Source of the DNA: Streptomyces flavochromogenes
GTDB taxonomy: Bacteria > Actinomycetota > Actinomycetes > Streptomycetales > Streptomycetaceae
DNA length: 64,000 nucleotides
NCBI RefSeq assembly: GCF_000717595.1
Contig: NZ_JNZO01000022.1
Coordinates: forward strand, 144,259-208,258
Reading direction: 5' to 3'
Positions 25,736 to 33,682 of the stretch are shown piece after piece (positions within the stretch are counted from its first letter, which is position 1; each line of letters opens with the position of its first letter). The translations under genes and the position numbers were made by a program. The notes beneath the pieces were generated by a model, which was given only the letters and a program-made list of their open reading frames with translations, made no database searches and was not told the DNA's origin.

Positions 25736-26559
25736 CGCTGGGCCCCGCCTGAAGCACCGGCCCCGCCCGAAGCACCGGCCCCGCCGGCAGCCCCCGCCCC
25801 GCCGCCCAGCCAGTCGAGCGAGTCGCCCGCAGCCTCGCGGCCGCTCGCGCCGACGAGCTCCAGGAACGCCGCCTGCAGCGAGGGCGCGTCGCCCCGTACC
25901 TCCGCGAGCGTGCCCTGGGCGCGGATCCGGCCCGCCGCCATCACGGCGACCCAGTCGCAGAGCGACTCGACGAGCTCCATGACGTGGCTGGAGAAGACGA
26001 CGGTGGCGCCGGAGGAGGTGTACCGCTCCAGTACGCCGCGGATGGTCTGCGCCGAGACCGGGTCGACGCCCTCGAAGGGCTCGTCGAGGAAGAGCACCTC
26101 GGGGTTGTGGAGGAGCGCCGCCGCGAGCCCGATCTTCTTCCGCATACCGGTCGAGTAGTCGACGACCAGCTTGTTCTGCGAGCCGGTGAGGTCGAGGACG
26201 TCGAGGAGCTGTGCGGCCCGCTTGTCGACCTCGGCGCCGGGGAGCCCCCTCAGCCGCCCGCTGTACGCGAGGAGTTCGCGGCCGGACAGCCGCTCGAAGA
26301 GCCGCAGGCCCTCCGGCAGGATGCCGATCCGGGCCTTGACCTGGGCGACCGACTCGGGGTCGGCCCATACGTCGTGCCCTGCGACCTGGATGCGTCCCTG
26401 GTCGGGACGGAGCAGACCGGTGATCATCGAGAGGGTGGTGGTCTTGCCGGCGCCGTTGGGTCCCACGAGCCCGATGAACCTGCCGGCGGGCAGCACCAGG
26501 TCGATGCCGTTCACCGCGATCTGCTGGCCGAATCGCTTCCACAGGCCCTCGATGCGCAC
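25732..26559 (-). CDS. ABC transporter ATP-binding protein
   Basis: A 275-residue ATPase. Walker A GLVGPNGAGKTTTLSM, the Q-loop region KARIGILPEGLRLFERL, signature YSTGMRKKIGLAAAL, Walker B VLFLDEPFEGVDP and the H-loop VVFSSHVMELVE are intact. The signature STGM replaces the usual LSGGQ, as is common in this exporter type. The last 30 residues are a Gly/Ala/Ser repeat (GGAGASGGAGASGG) beyond the fold, encoded by short direct repeats at about 25740-25800. It drives the permease gene that overlaps it. Confidence 0.92.
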   Translation of the reverse strand: MRIEGLWKRFGQQIAVNGIDLVLPAGRFIGLVGPNGAGKTTTLSMITGLLRPDQGRIQVAGHDVWADPESVAQVKARIGILPEGLRLFERLSGRELLAYSGRLRGLPGAEVDKRAAQLLDVLDLTGSQNKLVVDYSTGMRKKIGLAAALLHNPEVLFLDEPFEGVDPVSAQTIRGVLERYTSSGATVVFSSHVMELVESLCDWVAVMAAGRIRAQGTLAEVRGDAPSLQAAFLELVGASGREAAGDSLDWLGGGAGAAGGAGASGGAGASGGAQR

Positions 26560-26582
26560 GGCGGGGTCCCCGTGTGTCTTAC

Positions 26583-26607
26583 GGGCCCCACCCTAAGGGT
26601 GAGGCCC
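26583..26607 (-). terminator. hairpin between primase-domain gene and ABC operon
   Basis: GGGCCCCACCC and GGGTGAGGCCC pair with one mismatch around TAA. It probably ends the message of the gene at 26623, so the ABC operon is expressed separately. Confidence 0.5.
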
Positions 26608-26622
26608 GCGGGGGACCCAGGG

Positions 26623-27300
26623 TCAGGACGTGCGGCTTCTCGCCTCCGCCGCTTCCCGGCCACACGCGTACGCGAGGGCGCTGATCAGTTCCTCGGCGTC
26701 GGGGAGCCAGCGGTTCGCCGGGGTGGGGCGGCGGGCCCACTGGACCGCGCCGCTGCCGCCGATGCGGGTGGGCGGGGCCGCCACGTAGTGGCCCTCGCCG
26801 CGGGTGGTGAGGTCGATGGAGGCCGGGACCCAGCCGAGCTTGCGGACGAGGTCGGGCACCTTGGTCGCGGCGCCCGGCAGGACGAAGAAGAACATCCGGC
26901 GGTCGGGGGTGCAGGTGACCGGGCCGAGCGTCAGCTCCATCCGCTCCATCCGGGCGAGCGCCAGGAACCCGGCCGACTCGGGCACCTCGATGGCGTCGAA
27001 CGTACGGCCCGTCGGCAGCAGGATCGACGCCTTCGGCTGCTTCGACCACATCCGCCGGGCTCCGACGCCGCTGCCGGTCGCCTGGGTCGACCAGTCGGGC
27101 CTGACGGCGTGGGCGCCGGGCACGGCGCACGCGTCCGCACCGCAGGAGCAGCGCTCCCGGCCCTCGACGGCCTCCAACCAGGTCCCGGGAAACACGTCCC
27201 AGTGCCGCTCTTCCGCGTACCGCACGGCACTGTCCAGCAGCTGCTCGCCGCGCTGCTTGGGGATCTGTGCGGCTTCCGTGACTCCGATGGTCTCTTCCAC
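26623..27300 (-). CDS. bifunctional DNA primase/polymerase N-terminal domain protein
   Basis: A 225-residue protein corresponding to the primase-polymerase (PF09250-type) domain alone: LLDSAVRYAEERHWDVFPGT, a cysteine-rich insert ERCSCGADACAVPGAHAV (possible zinc site), MWSKQPKASILLPTGRTFDA, ALARMERMELTLGPVTCTPD and TTRGEGHYVAAPPTRIG. Mobile-element primases carry a helicase after this domain; here there is none. Conserved single-domain versions are widespread on Streptomyces chromosomes and are unlikely to be replicative. I use GTG 27300 (VEETIGVTEAAQ) from recollection of relatives; GTG 27309 or 27324 are possible. It is divergent from the NsdA-like gene. Confidence 0.8.
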   Translation of the reverse strand: MEETIGVTEAAQIPKQRGEQLLDSAVRYAEERHWDVFPGTWLEAVEGRERCSCGADACAVPGAHAVRPDWSTQATGSGVGARRMWSKQPKASILLPTGRTFDAIEVPESAGFLALARMERMELTLGPVTCTPDRRMFFFVLPGAATKVPDLVRKLGWVPASIDLTTRGEGHYVAAPPTRIGGSGAVQWARRPTPANRWLPDAEELISALAYACGREAAEARSRTS

Positions 27301-27566
27301 GTGGAACACAACTTCCCCCGCCACCTGGGGTTACGGCCAGGGCGTGGAGCGGTGTGAGGCATCGATCCTGCACGCGGGGCGCATCGGTGCACGGGCGGGG
27401 GCGCGCGGGGGGCCGGGGAGCTGGGGTGGGTACGGACAGGTGGGGGCGCCGGTGGCGAAGCCGCGGCCGACGTGTCCGGTTTCGCGTGTTCACATCGGCA
27501 TTGACCGGATATTCACCGGGCAGTGATCTCTTCTCGGTGATCACCGCACGGCCTCAGGGGGTACTC

Positions 27567-28949
27567 ATGGCAGCCAGGCCACTCGTTCCGCGTCAGCTCA
27601 ACGAACGGCTCCAGGCGCTCATCCAGGAGGCCGGCTGCTCCAACGCCGGCCTCGCCCGCAGGGTCAACATGGTCGGCGCGGAGCGCGGCCTCGACCTGCG
27701 GTACGACAAGACGTCGGTGGCGCGCTGGCTGCGCGGGCAGCAGCCGCGGGGGCGCGCGCCGGGGATCATCGCCGAGGCCCTCGGCCGCAAGCTGGGCCGT
27801 ACGGTCACGATCGACGAGGTCGGCATGGCCAACGGCCGCAACCTCGCGGCCGGGGTGGGGCTCCAGTTCGCGCCGACCGTGCCCGGAGCGATCGAGCAGG
27901 TCTGCGAGCTGTGGCGCAGCGACGTGGGCCGCCGGGACTTCCTCTCCGGCTCCACGGTCGCGGCCTCCGCGCTCGTCGAGCCCAGCCGGGACTGGCTGAT
28001 CACGGGCCCGGACACCCATGTGGCCCGGATGGCGGGAGCGCGCGTCGGGGTCGCGGACGTGGCGGCCGTACGGGAGATGACGGCGGCGCTCGTCGACCTC
28101 GACCGGCGGTTCGGCAGCGGGCATGTGCGCCCGGTGGTCGTCCACTACCTCAACAGCGTGGTCTCGGGGATGCTGTCCGGCTCGTACCGGGAGGCGGTCG
28201 GCCGGCAGCTGTTCGCGGCGGTCGCCCGACTGACCGAACTCGCCGGGTACATGGCGGTGGACACGGGCGAACCGGGCCTCGCCCAGCGGTACTACATCCA
28301 GGCGCTGCGGCTCGCGCAGGCCGCCGGCGACCGGGGCTACGGCGGCTATGTCCTCGCCGCCTCCATGAGCCACCTCGCCGCGCAGCTCGGAAACCCCCGG
28401 GAGATCGCCCAGTTGGCGCGGGCCGCGCAGGAGGGGGCGCGCGGGAAGGTGCCGCCGCGCGCGGAGGCGATGTTCCACGCGGCCGAGGCGCGCGGGCACG
28501 CCCTGCTCGGGGACCTCAGCGCCTTCGAGACGGCGGCGGGCCGTGCCGTGCGCGCCCTGGAGCAGGCCGATCCGGAGTCGGGCGACGACCCGGCGTGGAT
28601 CGCGCACTTCGACCAGGCGTACCTGGCGGACGAACTGGCGCACTGCTACCGGGATCTGGGACAGGCGGAGGCCGCGGCGCGGGCGGCGGAGGAGTCGATC
28701 GCCGGACACCCGGAGACGCGCGCGCGGCGCCGGGCGATCGGCCTCGCCCTGCTCGCCTCGGCGCAGGTCCAGCAGCGCGAGGTCGAGCAGGCCTGCCGTA
28801 CGGGCACGCGCGCGCTCGAACTGCTCGGCACGCTGCGGTCGTCGAGGGGCGCGGAGTACCTGGAAGACCTGCGGGAGCGTCTGGAGCCGTACGCGGGGGA
28901 GGCGGTGGTACGGGAGTTCGGGGCGCGCATGGAGCTCTATGCCGCTTAG
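27567..28949 (+). CDS. NsdA-like transcriptional regulator with TPR-type repeats
   Basis: A 460-residue protein. The N-terminal segment LNERLQALIQEAGCSNAGLARRVN followed by DLRYDKTSVARWLRGQQPRG is the helix-turn-helix of the NsdA family of Streptomyces regulators, which affect sporulation and antibiotic production. The C-terminal 300 residues are helical repeats resembling TPR (PGLAQRYYIQALRLAQAAGD, ADELAHCYRDLGQAEAAARA, GLALLASAQVQQREVEQACR). ATG at 27567 follows AGGGGGT. It is divergent from the primase-domain gene. The relation to NsdA is by family motif; it may be a paralog and not NsdA itself. Confidence 0.82.
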   Translation: MAARPLVPRQLNERLQALIQEAGCSNAGLARRVNMVGAERGLDLRYDKTSVARWLRGQQPRGRAPGIIAEALGRKLGRTVTIDEVGMANGRNLAAGVGLQFAPTVPGAIEQVCELWRSDVGRRDFLSGSTVAASALVEPSRDWLITGPDTHVARMAGARVGVADVAAVREMTAALVDLDRRFGSGHVRPVVVHYLNSVVSGMLSGSYREAVGRQLFAAVARLTELAGYMAVDTGEPGLAQRYYIQALRLAQAAGDRGYGGYVLAASMSHLAAQLGNPREIAQLARAAQEGARGKVPPRAEAMFHAAEARGHALLGDLSAFETAAGRAVRALEQADPESGDDPAWIAHFDQAYLADELAHCYRDLGQAEAAARAAEESIAGHPETRARRRAIGLALLASAQVQQREVEQACRTGTRALELLGTLRSSRGAEYLEDLRERLEPYAGEAVVREFGARMELYAA

Positions 28950-29072
28950 TCCCTGCTGGGAGCGGTGCCGTTCGAGAAGGTTGTGTAACCGGGCTCACAC
29001 GTGTGTGCGGAGCCCCGGGCGCACCCGGTAGCGTGAGCCGACGATTCCGTAGGTCCATCAGTAGGAGTCCCG

Positions 29073-30587
29073 GTGACGCAGAACGGACAGGGTCCGGAGC
29101 CGCAGTACCCGGCGGTGCCCCCCGCGCAGAACGCCCAAGGGGGAGCACAGCCGTACGGTGGCGCCTGGGGTCCCGCCGGCGCGGCGCCGGGCGGGCAGCC
29201 GCTGCCGCCCGCGCAGCCCCTGCCTCCGGAGGCGTCGCCGGGCGGCGCCGCCGACATGCAGTCCACCCAGTACCTGCCGCCGGTCCCGCCGCCGCAGCCC
29301 GGCTACGGCTACCCGGGACCGGGCGCCCCGGGCGGCGCCGACATGCAGGCGACCCAGCACATGGCACCGGTCCCGGGCGGGATGCCGCCGGTGGCCCCCG
29401 TCCAGGGCGGGATGCCCCCCGTGCCGGGCGGAATGCCGCAGGCGCCGGGGCAGCAGCCCGGCTACGGGTACCCGCAGCAGGCGCCGGGCGGGATGCCGCA
29501 GGCCGGTCAGCGGCCCGGGTACGGCTATCCGCCGCCGGCCGGGGACATGCAGGCCACCCAGCACATCGCCCCCGTGCCGCCGCAGCCGGGCGGGGGTGCC
29601 CAGACCCAGTTCCTGGGCACCGGGTCGCTCCAGGCGCAGGGGCCCGGGCCCGCGGGCGCCTCCGACGCGACCCAGTACATCGCCCCCGTACCGGCGCAGG
29701 AGCCCGGTGAGCGGCAGCCGCCCGCCGAGTTCGACAATCTCTTCCGTACGGAGGCGCCGCGGGCGCCGCAGGCCCCGCAGCAGCCGCACGCGCAGGCGTA
29801 CCAGCAGCCCGCCCCGGCCCCGTATCAGCAGCAGCACCAGCCGCCGCAGCACCAGCAGTACCACCAGCCGCCGGCGCCCCCGCAGCAGTACGCGTACGAG
29901 GGTGCCTACTACGACGACGGCGCCGACCCCGAGCCCCCGCGCCGCAAGTCCCCGGTCGCGCTGATCGCCGCCGTCGTCGTCGGCTGCGCGGTCGTGGGCC
30001 TCGGTGCCGGCGCGCTGCTCAGCGGTGGCGACGAGGACAAGGACCCCAAGAAGGGCAGCCAGAACGTGGCGGAGAGCTCCGCCGCCCCGTCCGGCGAGGC
30101 CTCGACCGCGCCCACCGAGAAGCCGGCCGACCCGGCGGAGCCGCAGGCGCAGGAGCTGAGCAAGCTCCTCGCGACCAGCAGCGACAGCCGCAACACGGTG
30201 ATCAGCTCGGTCGCGGCCATCGAGCAGTGCAAGAACCTCGACAAGGCGGCGAGCGACCTGCGGGGCGCCGCCGAGCAGCGCCGGAGCCTGGTCACCAAGC
30301 TCCAGTCGCTGTCGGTCGACAAGATCCCGGACAACCCGGCCCTGACGGCCGCGCTCACCAAGGCCTGGCAGGCCTCGGCCTCCGCGGACGACCACTACGC
30401 GGCCTGGGCGGACCAGATGAAGGACAAGAAGGCGTGCAAGGGCGGCAAGGCCCGCACGACCAACCACAAGGCCGCGGCGAACGCCAAGAGCGGCGAGGCC
30501 ACCGCGGCCAAGAAGCAGGCTGCCTCGCTGTGGAACCCGACGGCCACGAAGTACGGCCTGGAGAAGCGGACGTACACCCAGCTGTAG
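29073..30587 (+). CDS. proline/glutamine-rich single-pass membrane protein with ATQ repeats
   Basis: A 504-residue protein. Residues 1 to about 285 are low-complexity Pro/Gly/Gln, with repeated blocks PGYGYP and DMQATQHIAPVP. Five threonine sites follow one pattern: STQYLPPVP, ATQHMAPVP, ATQHIAPVP, QTQFLGTGS and ATQYIAPVP, each with an aliphatic residue three places after Thr. After basic RRKSP comes one membrane helix (VALIAAVVVGCAVVGLGAGALL), a Ser/Ala/Pro linker and a C-terminal helical domain of about 150 residues (LLATSSDSRNTVISSVAAIE, AEQRRSLVTKLQSLSVDKIP). The N-terminus is cytoplasmic by the positive-inside rule. No function is known; the Thr motifs could be kinase/FHA docking sites. 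Confidence 0.75.
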   Translation: MTQNGQGPEPQYPAVPPAQNAQGGAQPYGGAWGPAGAAPGGQPLPPAQPLPPEASPGGAADMQSTQYLPPVPPPQPGYGYPGPGAPGGADMQATQHMAPVPGGMPPVAPVQGGMPPVPGGMPQAPGQQPGYGYPQQAPGGMPQAGQRPGYGYPPPAGDMQATQHIAPVPPQPGGGAQTQFLGTGSLQAQGPGPAGASDATQYIAPVPAQEPGERQPPAEFDNLFRTEAPRAPQAPQQPHAQAYQQPAPAPYQQQHQPPQHQQYHQPPAPPQQYAYEGAYYDDGADPEPPRRKSPVALIAAVVVGCAVVGLGAGALLSGGDEDKDPKKGSQNVAESSAAPSGEASTAPTEKPADPAEPQAQELSKLLATSSDSRNTVISSVAAIEQCKNLDKAASDLRGAAEQRRSLVTKLQSLSVDKIPDNPALTAALTKAWQASASADDHYAAWADQMKDKKACKGGKARTTNHKAAANAKSGEATAAKKQAASLWNPTATKYGLEKRTYTQL

Positions 30588-30644
30588 CGCCGGCCGCGGC
30601 CCGGCCGTAGCCCCGCCACGAACACGGCCCCGCCGCGAGCACGG

Positions 30645-30672
30645 CCCCGCCGCGGCCCCGGCCGCGGCGGGG
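30645..30672. terminator. bidirectional hairpin
   Basis: CCCCGCCGCGG and CCGCGGCGGGG form a perfect 11-bp stem between the convergent membrane-protein and lipoprotein genes. The preceding 50 bp are short CCCCGCC-type repeats. Confidence 0.6.
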
Positions 30673-30679
30673 GAGGGAC

Positions 30680-31993
30680 TCAGGGGGCGCTCAGGACGGT
30701 CTCGCCGACGTCGACGAAACCGGGCCGCTGCGCCACCAGCTGCCCCTTGCGGACCATCTGGAACGTCACCTCGTGGTTGACGATCCGGGGGAAGCCCGGG
30801 GCGCCGAGCAGGTCCTCGTACTTCCAGCGCAGGGTCGGGGTCAGGCCGCCGGTGTCGATCCGAGCGCCCCGGTCGAGGGCGAACGCGATCTGGGTGGCGG
30901 TGATCTTGTCGGCGTCGAGGGTCTCGACGACCTCCTTGAGGACCGTGTAGGCGATCCAGGTGGTCTGGACGCCCGCGTCGGCCGGGTCGACCCGGTTGTC
31001 GGCGAAGGCGTGCTCCTGGATGACCTTCCGCATCGGCGCCCAGCTCTTGTCGGACGCCTCCGGGTACCAGCCGGTGACGAACGCGCCCTCGAAGGGGCTG
31101 TGGGCGCCGCCGGTGCGGTCGATCACGGGCTGGCCGACGCTGCCGAGGACGGACGAGATCCGCACGCCGTCCTTCTTCTCGCCGGAGCCGTCGCCGGAGC
31201 CGTCGCCGGAGCCGTCGCCGTTCCCGCTGTCGCTCTCCTGCTGGGGGAGGCGACGGAAGGAGTCGAAGAAGGTCTGGGTGCGCTCGCCGAGCACGGCGGT
31301 GACGCAGCCGTCCTCGGCGCCGGCCTTCTCGCGGGCCTTGACGGCGGGCTCGGTGTACTCGGCGGCGTCCTCGACGGCGGGGATGTCGATGGCGCTGCGG
31401 TGGCTCGCCTTGCGCAGGCCCGAGTTGAGGAGCTCGGGGAGCTTGTCGCCGGCGAGGGTGTCGGGCCGGACGAGGGAGACCTTGCGGCAGGACGCGGCGA
31501 GCTGCATGCCGTGACCGGCGATGAGCGAGGCCTGGCCGCCGTTGACGGGGTAGGAGAGCGGGCTGGTGAACTCGTCCTCGGAAATGCCGTAGCCGCCGAT
31601 GTACGGGATGCCCGCGGCCTCCAGGGGGGCCATGAAGGCGCGCCCGTTCTGGCTGTACGAGCCGACGACGGCGACCGCCTTCTCGCGGACGGCCCGGCGG
31701 GCGCAGGCGGCCGCGCCGGTGGTGGTGTTGTGCTCGTTGCAGGTGAGGATGCGCAGCTCGTGGCCGTCGATGCCGCCCTGGGAGTTGACCCAGCGGGCGT
31801 AGGTCTGGGCCATGGCGGGCATTCCGGGCATATTGGTGGCACGGGTCTGGTCGGGAGCCCACGTCATCACGGTGACGGGCTCCCTGGAACCCCCCGTGGT
31901 TCCAGGGAGCACGCCACAACCGGTGAGCAACGAGGCTCCGGCCGTCGCGGTCGTGACGTACGCGAGGAGTGAGGTCAGTCGCCGTCCGGTCAT
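30680..31993 (-). CDS. ABC-type substrate-binding lipoprotein (branched-chain amino acid-like)
   Basis: A 437-residue exported protein with a lipobox (SLLTGCG), then a type I periplasmic-binding fold: ARWVNSQGGIDGHELRILTC, AVREKAVAVVGSYSQNG, AAGIPYIGGYGISEDEFTSP and GAFVTGWYPEASDKSW. It resembles Leu/Ile/Val-binding proteins and amide sensors. An inserted linker GDGSGDGSGDGSG is encoded by a short tandem repeat. There are no permease or ATPase genes nearby, so it is either an orphan receptor or works with a distant transporter. I place the start at ATG 31993 rather than the upstream TTG. It is divergent from the SCO4402-type gene. Confidence 0.82.
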   Translation of the reverse strand: MTGRRLTSLLAYVTTATAGASLLTGCGVLPGTTGGSREPVTVMTWAPDQTRATNMPGMPAMAQTYARWVNSQGGIDGHELRILTCNEHNTTTGAAACARRAVREKAVAVVGSYSQNGRAFMAPLEAAGIPYIGGYGISEDEFTSPLSYPVNGGQASLIAGHGMQLAASCRKVSLVRPDTLAGDKLPELLNSGLRKASHRSAIDIPAVEDAAEYTEPAVKAREKAGAEDGCVTAVLGERTQTFFDSFRRLPQQESDSGNGDGSGDGSGDGSGEKKDGVRISSVLGSVGQPVIDRTGGAHSPFEGAFVTGWYPEASDKSWAPMRKVIQEHAFADNRVDPADAGVQTTWIAYTVLKEVVETLDADKITATQIAFALDRGARIDTGGLTPTLRWKYEDLLGAPGFPRIVNHEVTFQMVRKGQLVAQRPGFVDVGETVLSAP

Positions 31994-32113
31994 GGACACG
32001 CACATTTCCGCCTCACGGGTAACGCGGGAGTGAGCATGGTTCAACGCGGGGTGACGTGAAGGTGAATTACGGGGGCTACGAGGGGGCGGCTCCGGTTACC
32101 GGACACGGGAACG

Positions 32114-32119
32114 TACGAT
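32114..32119 (+). promoter_or_regulatory. -10 element, leaderless spacing
   Basis: TACGAT is 6 bp before the GTG at 32126, consistent with transcription starting at the start codon. No ribosome site is seen. Confidence 0.45.
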
Positions 32120-32125
32120 CGAAAC

Positions 32126-32632
32126 GTGTCCAGTCCAGTCTCCGGTTCGGTTAACTCTTCCCGTCGCGGCCGTCGCTCCTCCACCATGGGCGGCATGCCG
32201 CTCAACGACATGCCGTGGTGGCGCTGGCGCAGCAACGTGCGCTCGGCGCTGCACATGCTCTCCGACCCCGGGTTCCACGAGACCACCTGGCTGGCCGGCC
32301 TCGACGGGTACGGCGACGTCACCGACGCCGTCTACCGCCTGGTCGAGGACACCTGGCTCGACAACTGGTCCGCCGAGAAGTACGTCGGCTCGATCTTCCG
32401 CGACACCGGCGAGGCCGCCCTCGTCGACGCCGCCGTCCTCCGGGTGCTGCGCATCATGCACCAGGTGGGCCCCGACGCCCCCGTCTCCGCCTACCTCCAG
32501 CACCCCGGGTGGCCCGAGGCCGTACGGGCCGCCCGCGAGGCCCACGTACGCCTCGCGCAGGCGGACGGGGAGGACCCGGACACGCCACCGCGCTCCCTGG
32601 ACGTGCTGCACATCATGACGGGGTCCGTCTGA
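32126..32632 (+). CDS. conserved hypothetical protein (SCO4402-like family)
   Basis: A 168-residue soluble protein. The N-terminus is Ser/Arg-rich; the core NDMPWWRWRSNVRSALHMLS, then DAVYRLVEDTWLDNWSAEKY and DAAVLRVLRIMHQVGPDAPV, is helical and Trp-rich. From memory, this matches a small Streptomyces family named after SCO4402, which sits just before the deformylase gene as here. GTG at 32126 is supported by a -10 element with leaderless spacing; ATG at 32186 is an alternative. No catalytic motif is visible and no function is known. Confidence 0.7.
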   Translation: MSSPVSGSVNSSRRGRRSSTMGGMPLNDMPWWRWRSNVRSALHMLSDPGFHETTWLAGLDGYGDVTDAVYRLVEDTWLDNWSAEKYVGSIFRDTGEAALVDAAVLRVLRIMHQVGPDAPVSAYLQHPGWPEAVRAAREAHVRLAQADGEDPDTPPRSLDVLHIMTGSV

Positions 32633-32678
32633 CGGACGGTGGGTCACCGCGCACCGCCGGATATGGCAGGCTGACGGG

Positions 32679-33530
32679 ATGACCGACCAGTACGTCCTCA
32701 CCCTCTCGTGCCCCGACAAGCAGGGCATCGTGCACGCCGTGTCGAGCTACCTCTTCATCACCGGGTGCAACATCGAGGACAGTCAGCAGTTCGGAGACCG
32801 CGACACCGGGCTCTTCTTCATGCGGGTCCACTTCTCGGCCGAGGCCCCCGTGAACGTCGACAAGCTGCGCGCCAGTTTCGTCGCCGTCGGCGACTCCTTC
32901 GAGATGGACTGGCAGATCCACCGCGCCGACCAGCGCATGCGGGTCGTCCTCATGGTGTCGAAGTTCGGCCACTGCCTGAACGACCTGCTGTTCCGCTCGC
33001 GGCTCGGCGCCCTGCCGGTCGAGATCGTGGCCGTCGTCTCCAACCACAGCGACTTCGAGGAACTCGTCGGCTCGTACGGGCTGCCCTTCCGGCACATCCC
33101 CGTCACCAAGGACACCAAGGCGGAGGCCGAGGCCGAGCTCCTGGACCTGGTCCGCGAGGAGAACGTCGAGCTGGTCGTCCTCGCCCGCTACATGCAGGTC
33201 CTCTCCGACGACCTCTGCAAGCAGCTCTCCGGGCGGATCATCAACATCCACCACTCCTTCCTCCCGAGCTTCAAGGGCGCCAAGCCCTACCACCAGGCGC
33301 ACGCGCGCGGCGTGAAGCTGATCGGCGCGACCGCCCACTACGTGACGGCCGACCTCGACGAGGGCCCGATCATCGAGCAGGAGGTCGAGCGCGTCGCCCA
33401 TGACGTGACCCCGGACCAGCTGGTCGCGATCGGCCGCGACGTGGAGTGCCAGGCGCTGGCCCGCGCGGTGAAGTGGCACGCGGAGCACCGCATCCTGCTG
33501 AACGGCCGCCGCACGGTGGTCTTCGCGTGA
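32679..33530 (+). CDS. purU: formyltetrahydrofolate deformylase
   Basis: A 283-residue enzyme that hydrolyses 10-formyl-THF to formate and THF, balancing one-carbon pools. The N-terminal ACT domain (YVLTLSCPDKQGIVHAVSSY to RASFVAVGDSFEMDW) is followed by the formyltransferase core: VVLMVSKFGHCLNDLLFRS, VVSNHSDFEELVGSYGLPF, ARYMQVLSDDLCKQ, INIHHSFLPSFKGAKPYHQA (catalytic Asn-His) and ATAHYVTADLDEGPIIEQ (catalytic Asp). The length is normal. ATG at 32679 is close behind the SCO4402-like gene, so the two may be co-transcribed. Confidence 0.95.
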   Translation: MTDQYVLTLSCPDKQGIVHAVSSYLFITGCNIEDSQQFGDRDTGLFFMRVHFSAEAPVNVDKLRASFVAVGDSFEMDWQIHRADQRMRVVLMVSKFGHCLNDLLFRSRLGALPVEIVAVVSNHSDFEELVGSYGLPFRHIPVTKDTKAEAEAELLDLVREENVELVVLARYMQVLSDDLCKQLSGRIINIHHSFLPSFKGAKPYHQAHARGVKLIGATAHYVTADLDEGPIIEQEVERVAHDVTPDQLVAIGRDVECQALARAVKWHAEHRILLNGRRTVVFA

Positions 33531-33682
33531 CATCCACCACCGGGTAACACTCACCACCGCGTCCCACCCGCCACCGCCGGCCGGCCGGCCGTCGGCACGC
33601 GGCGTCGTCTTGGGCGGCGGTCGGCTCCGCCGTCGTCGCCCCCGCGCGAGGCACGCTCCGTCGCGGAGTCCGCGGGCGCGAC

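Noticed and set aside
24083..26542. A single 819-residue minus-strand open frame covering permease and ATPase
   Set aside because: Its first 270 residues are the out-of-frame shadow of the ATPase gene; the permease starts at the ATG at 25735, which overlaps the ATPase stop by ATGA.
26623..27300. The primase/polymerase domain as evidence of an integrated plasmid or phage
   Set aside because: No integrase, excisionase, replication helicase or attachment repeats nearby; single-domain versions are conserved chromosomal genes in Streptomyces.
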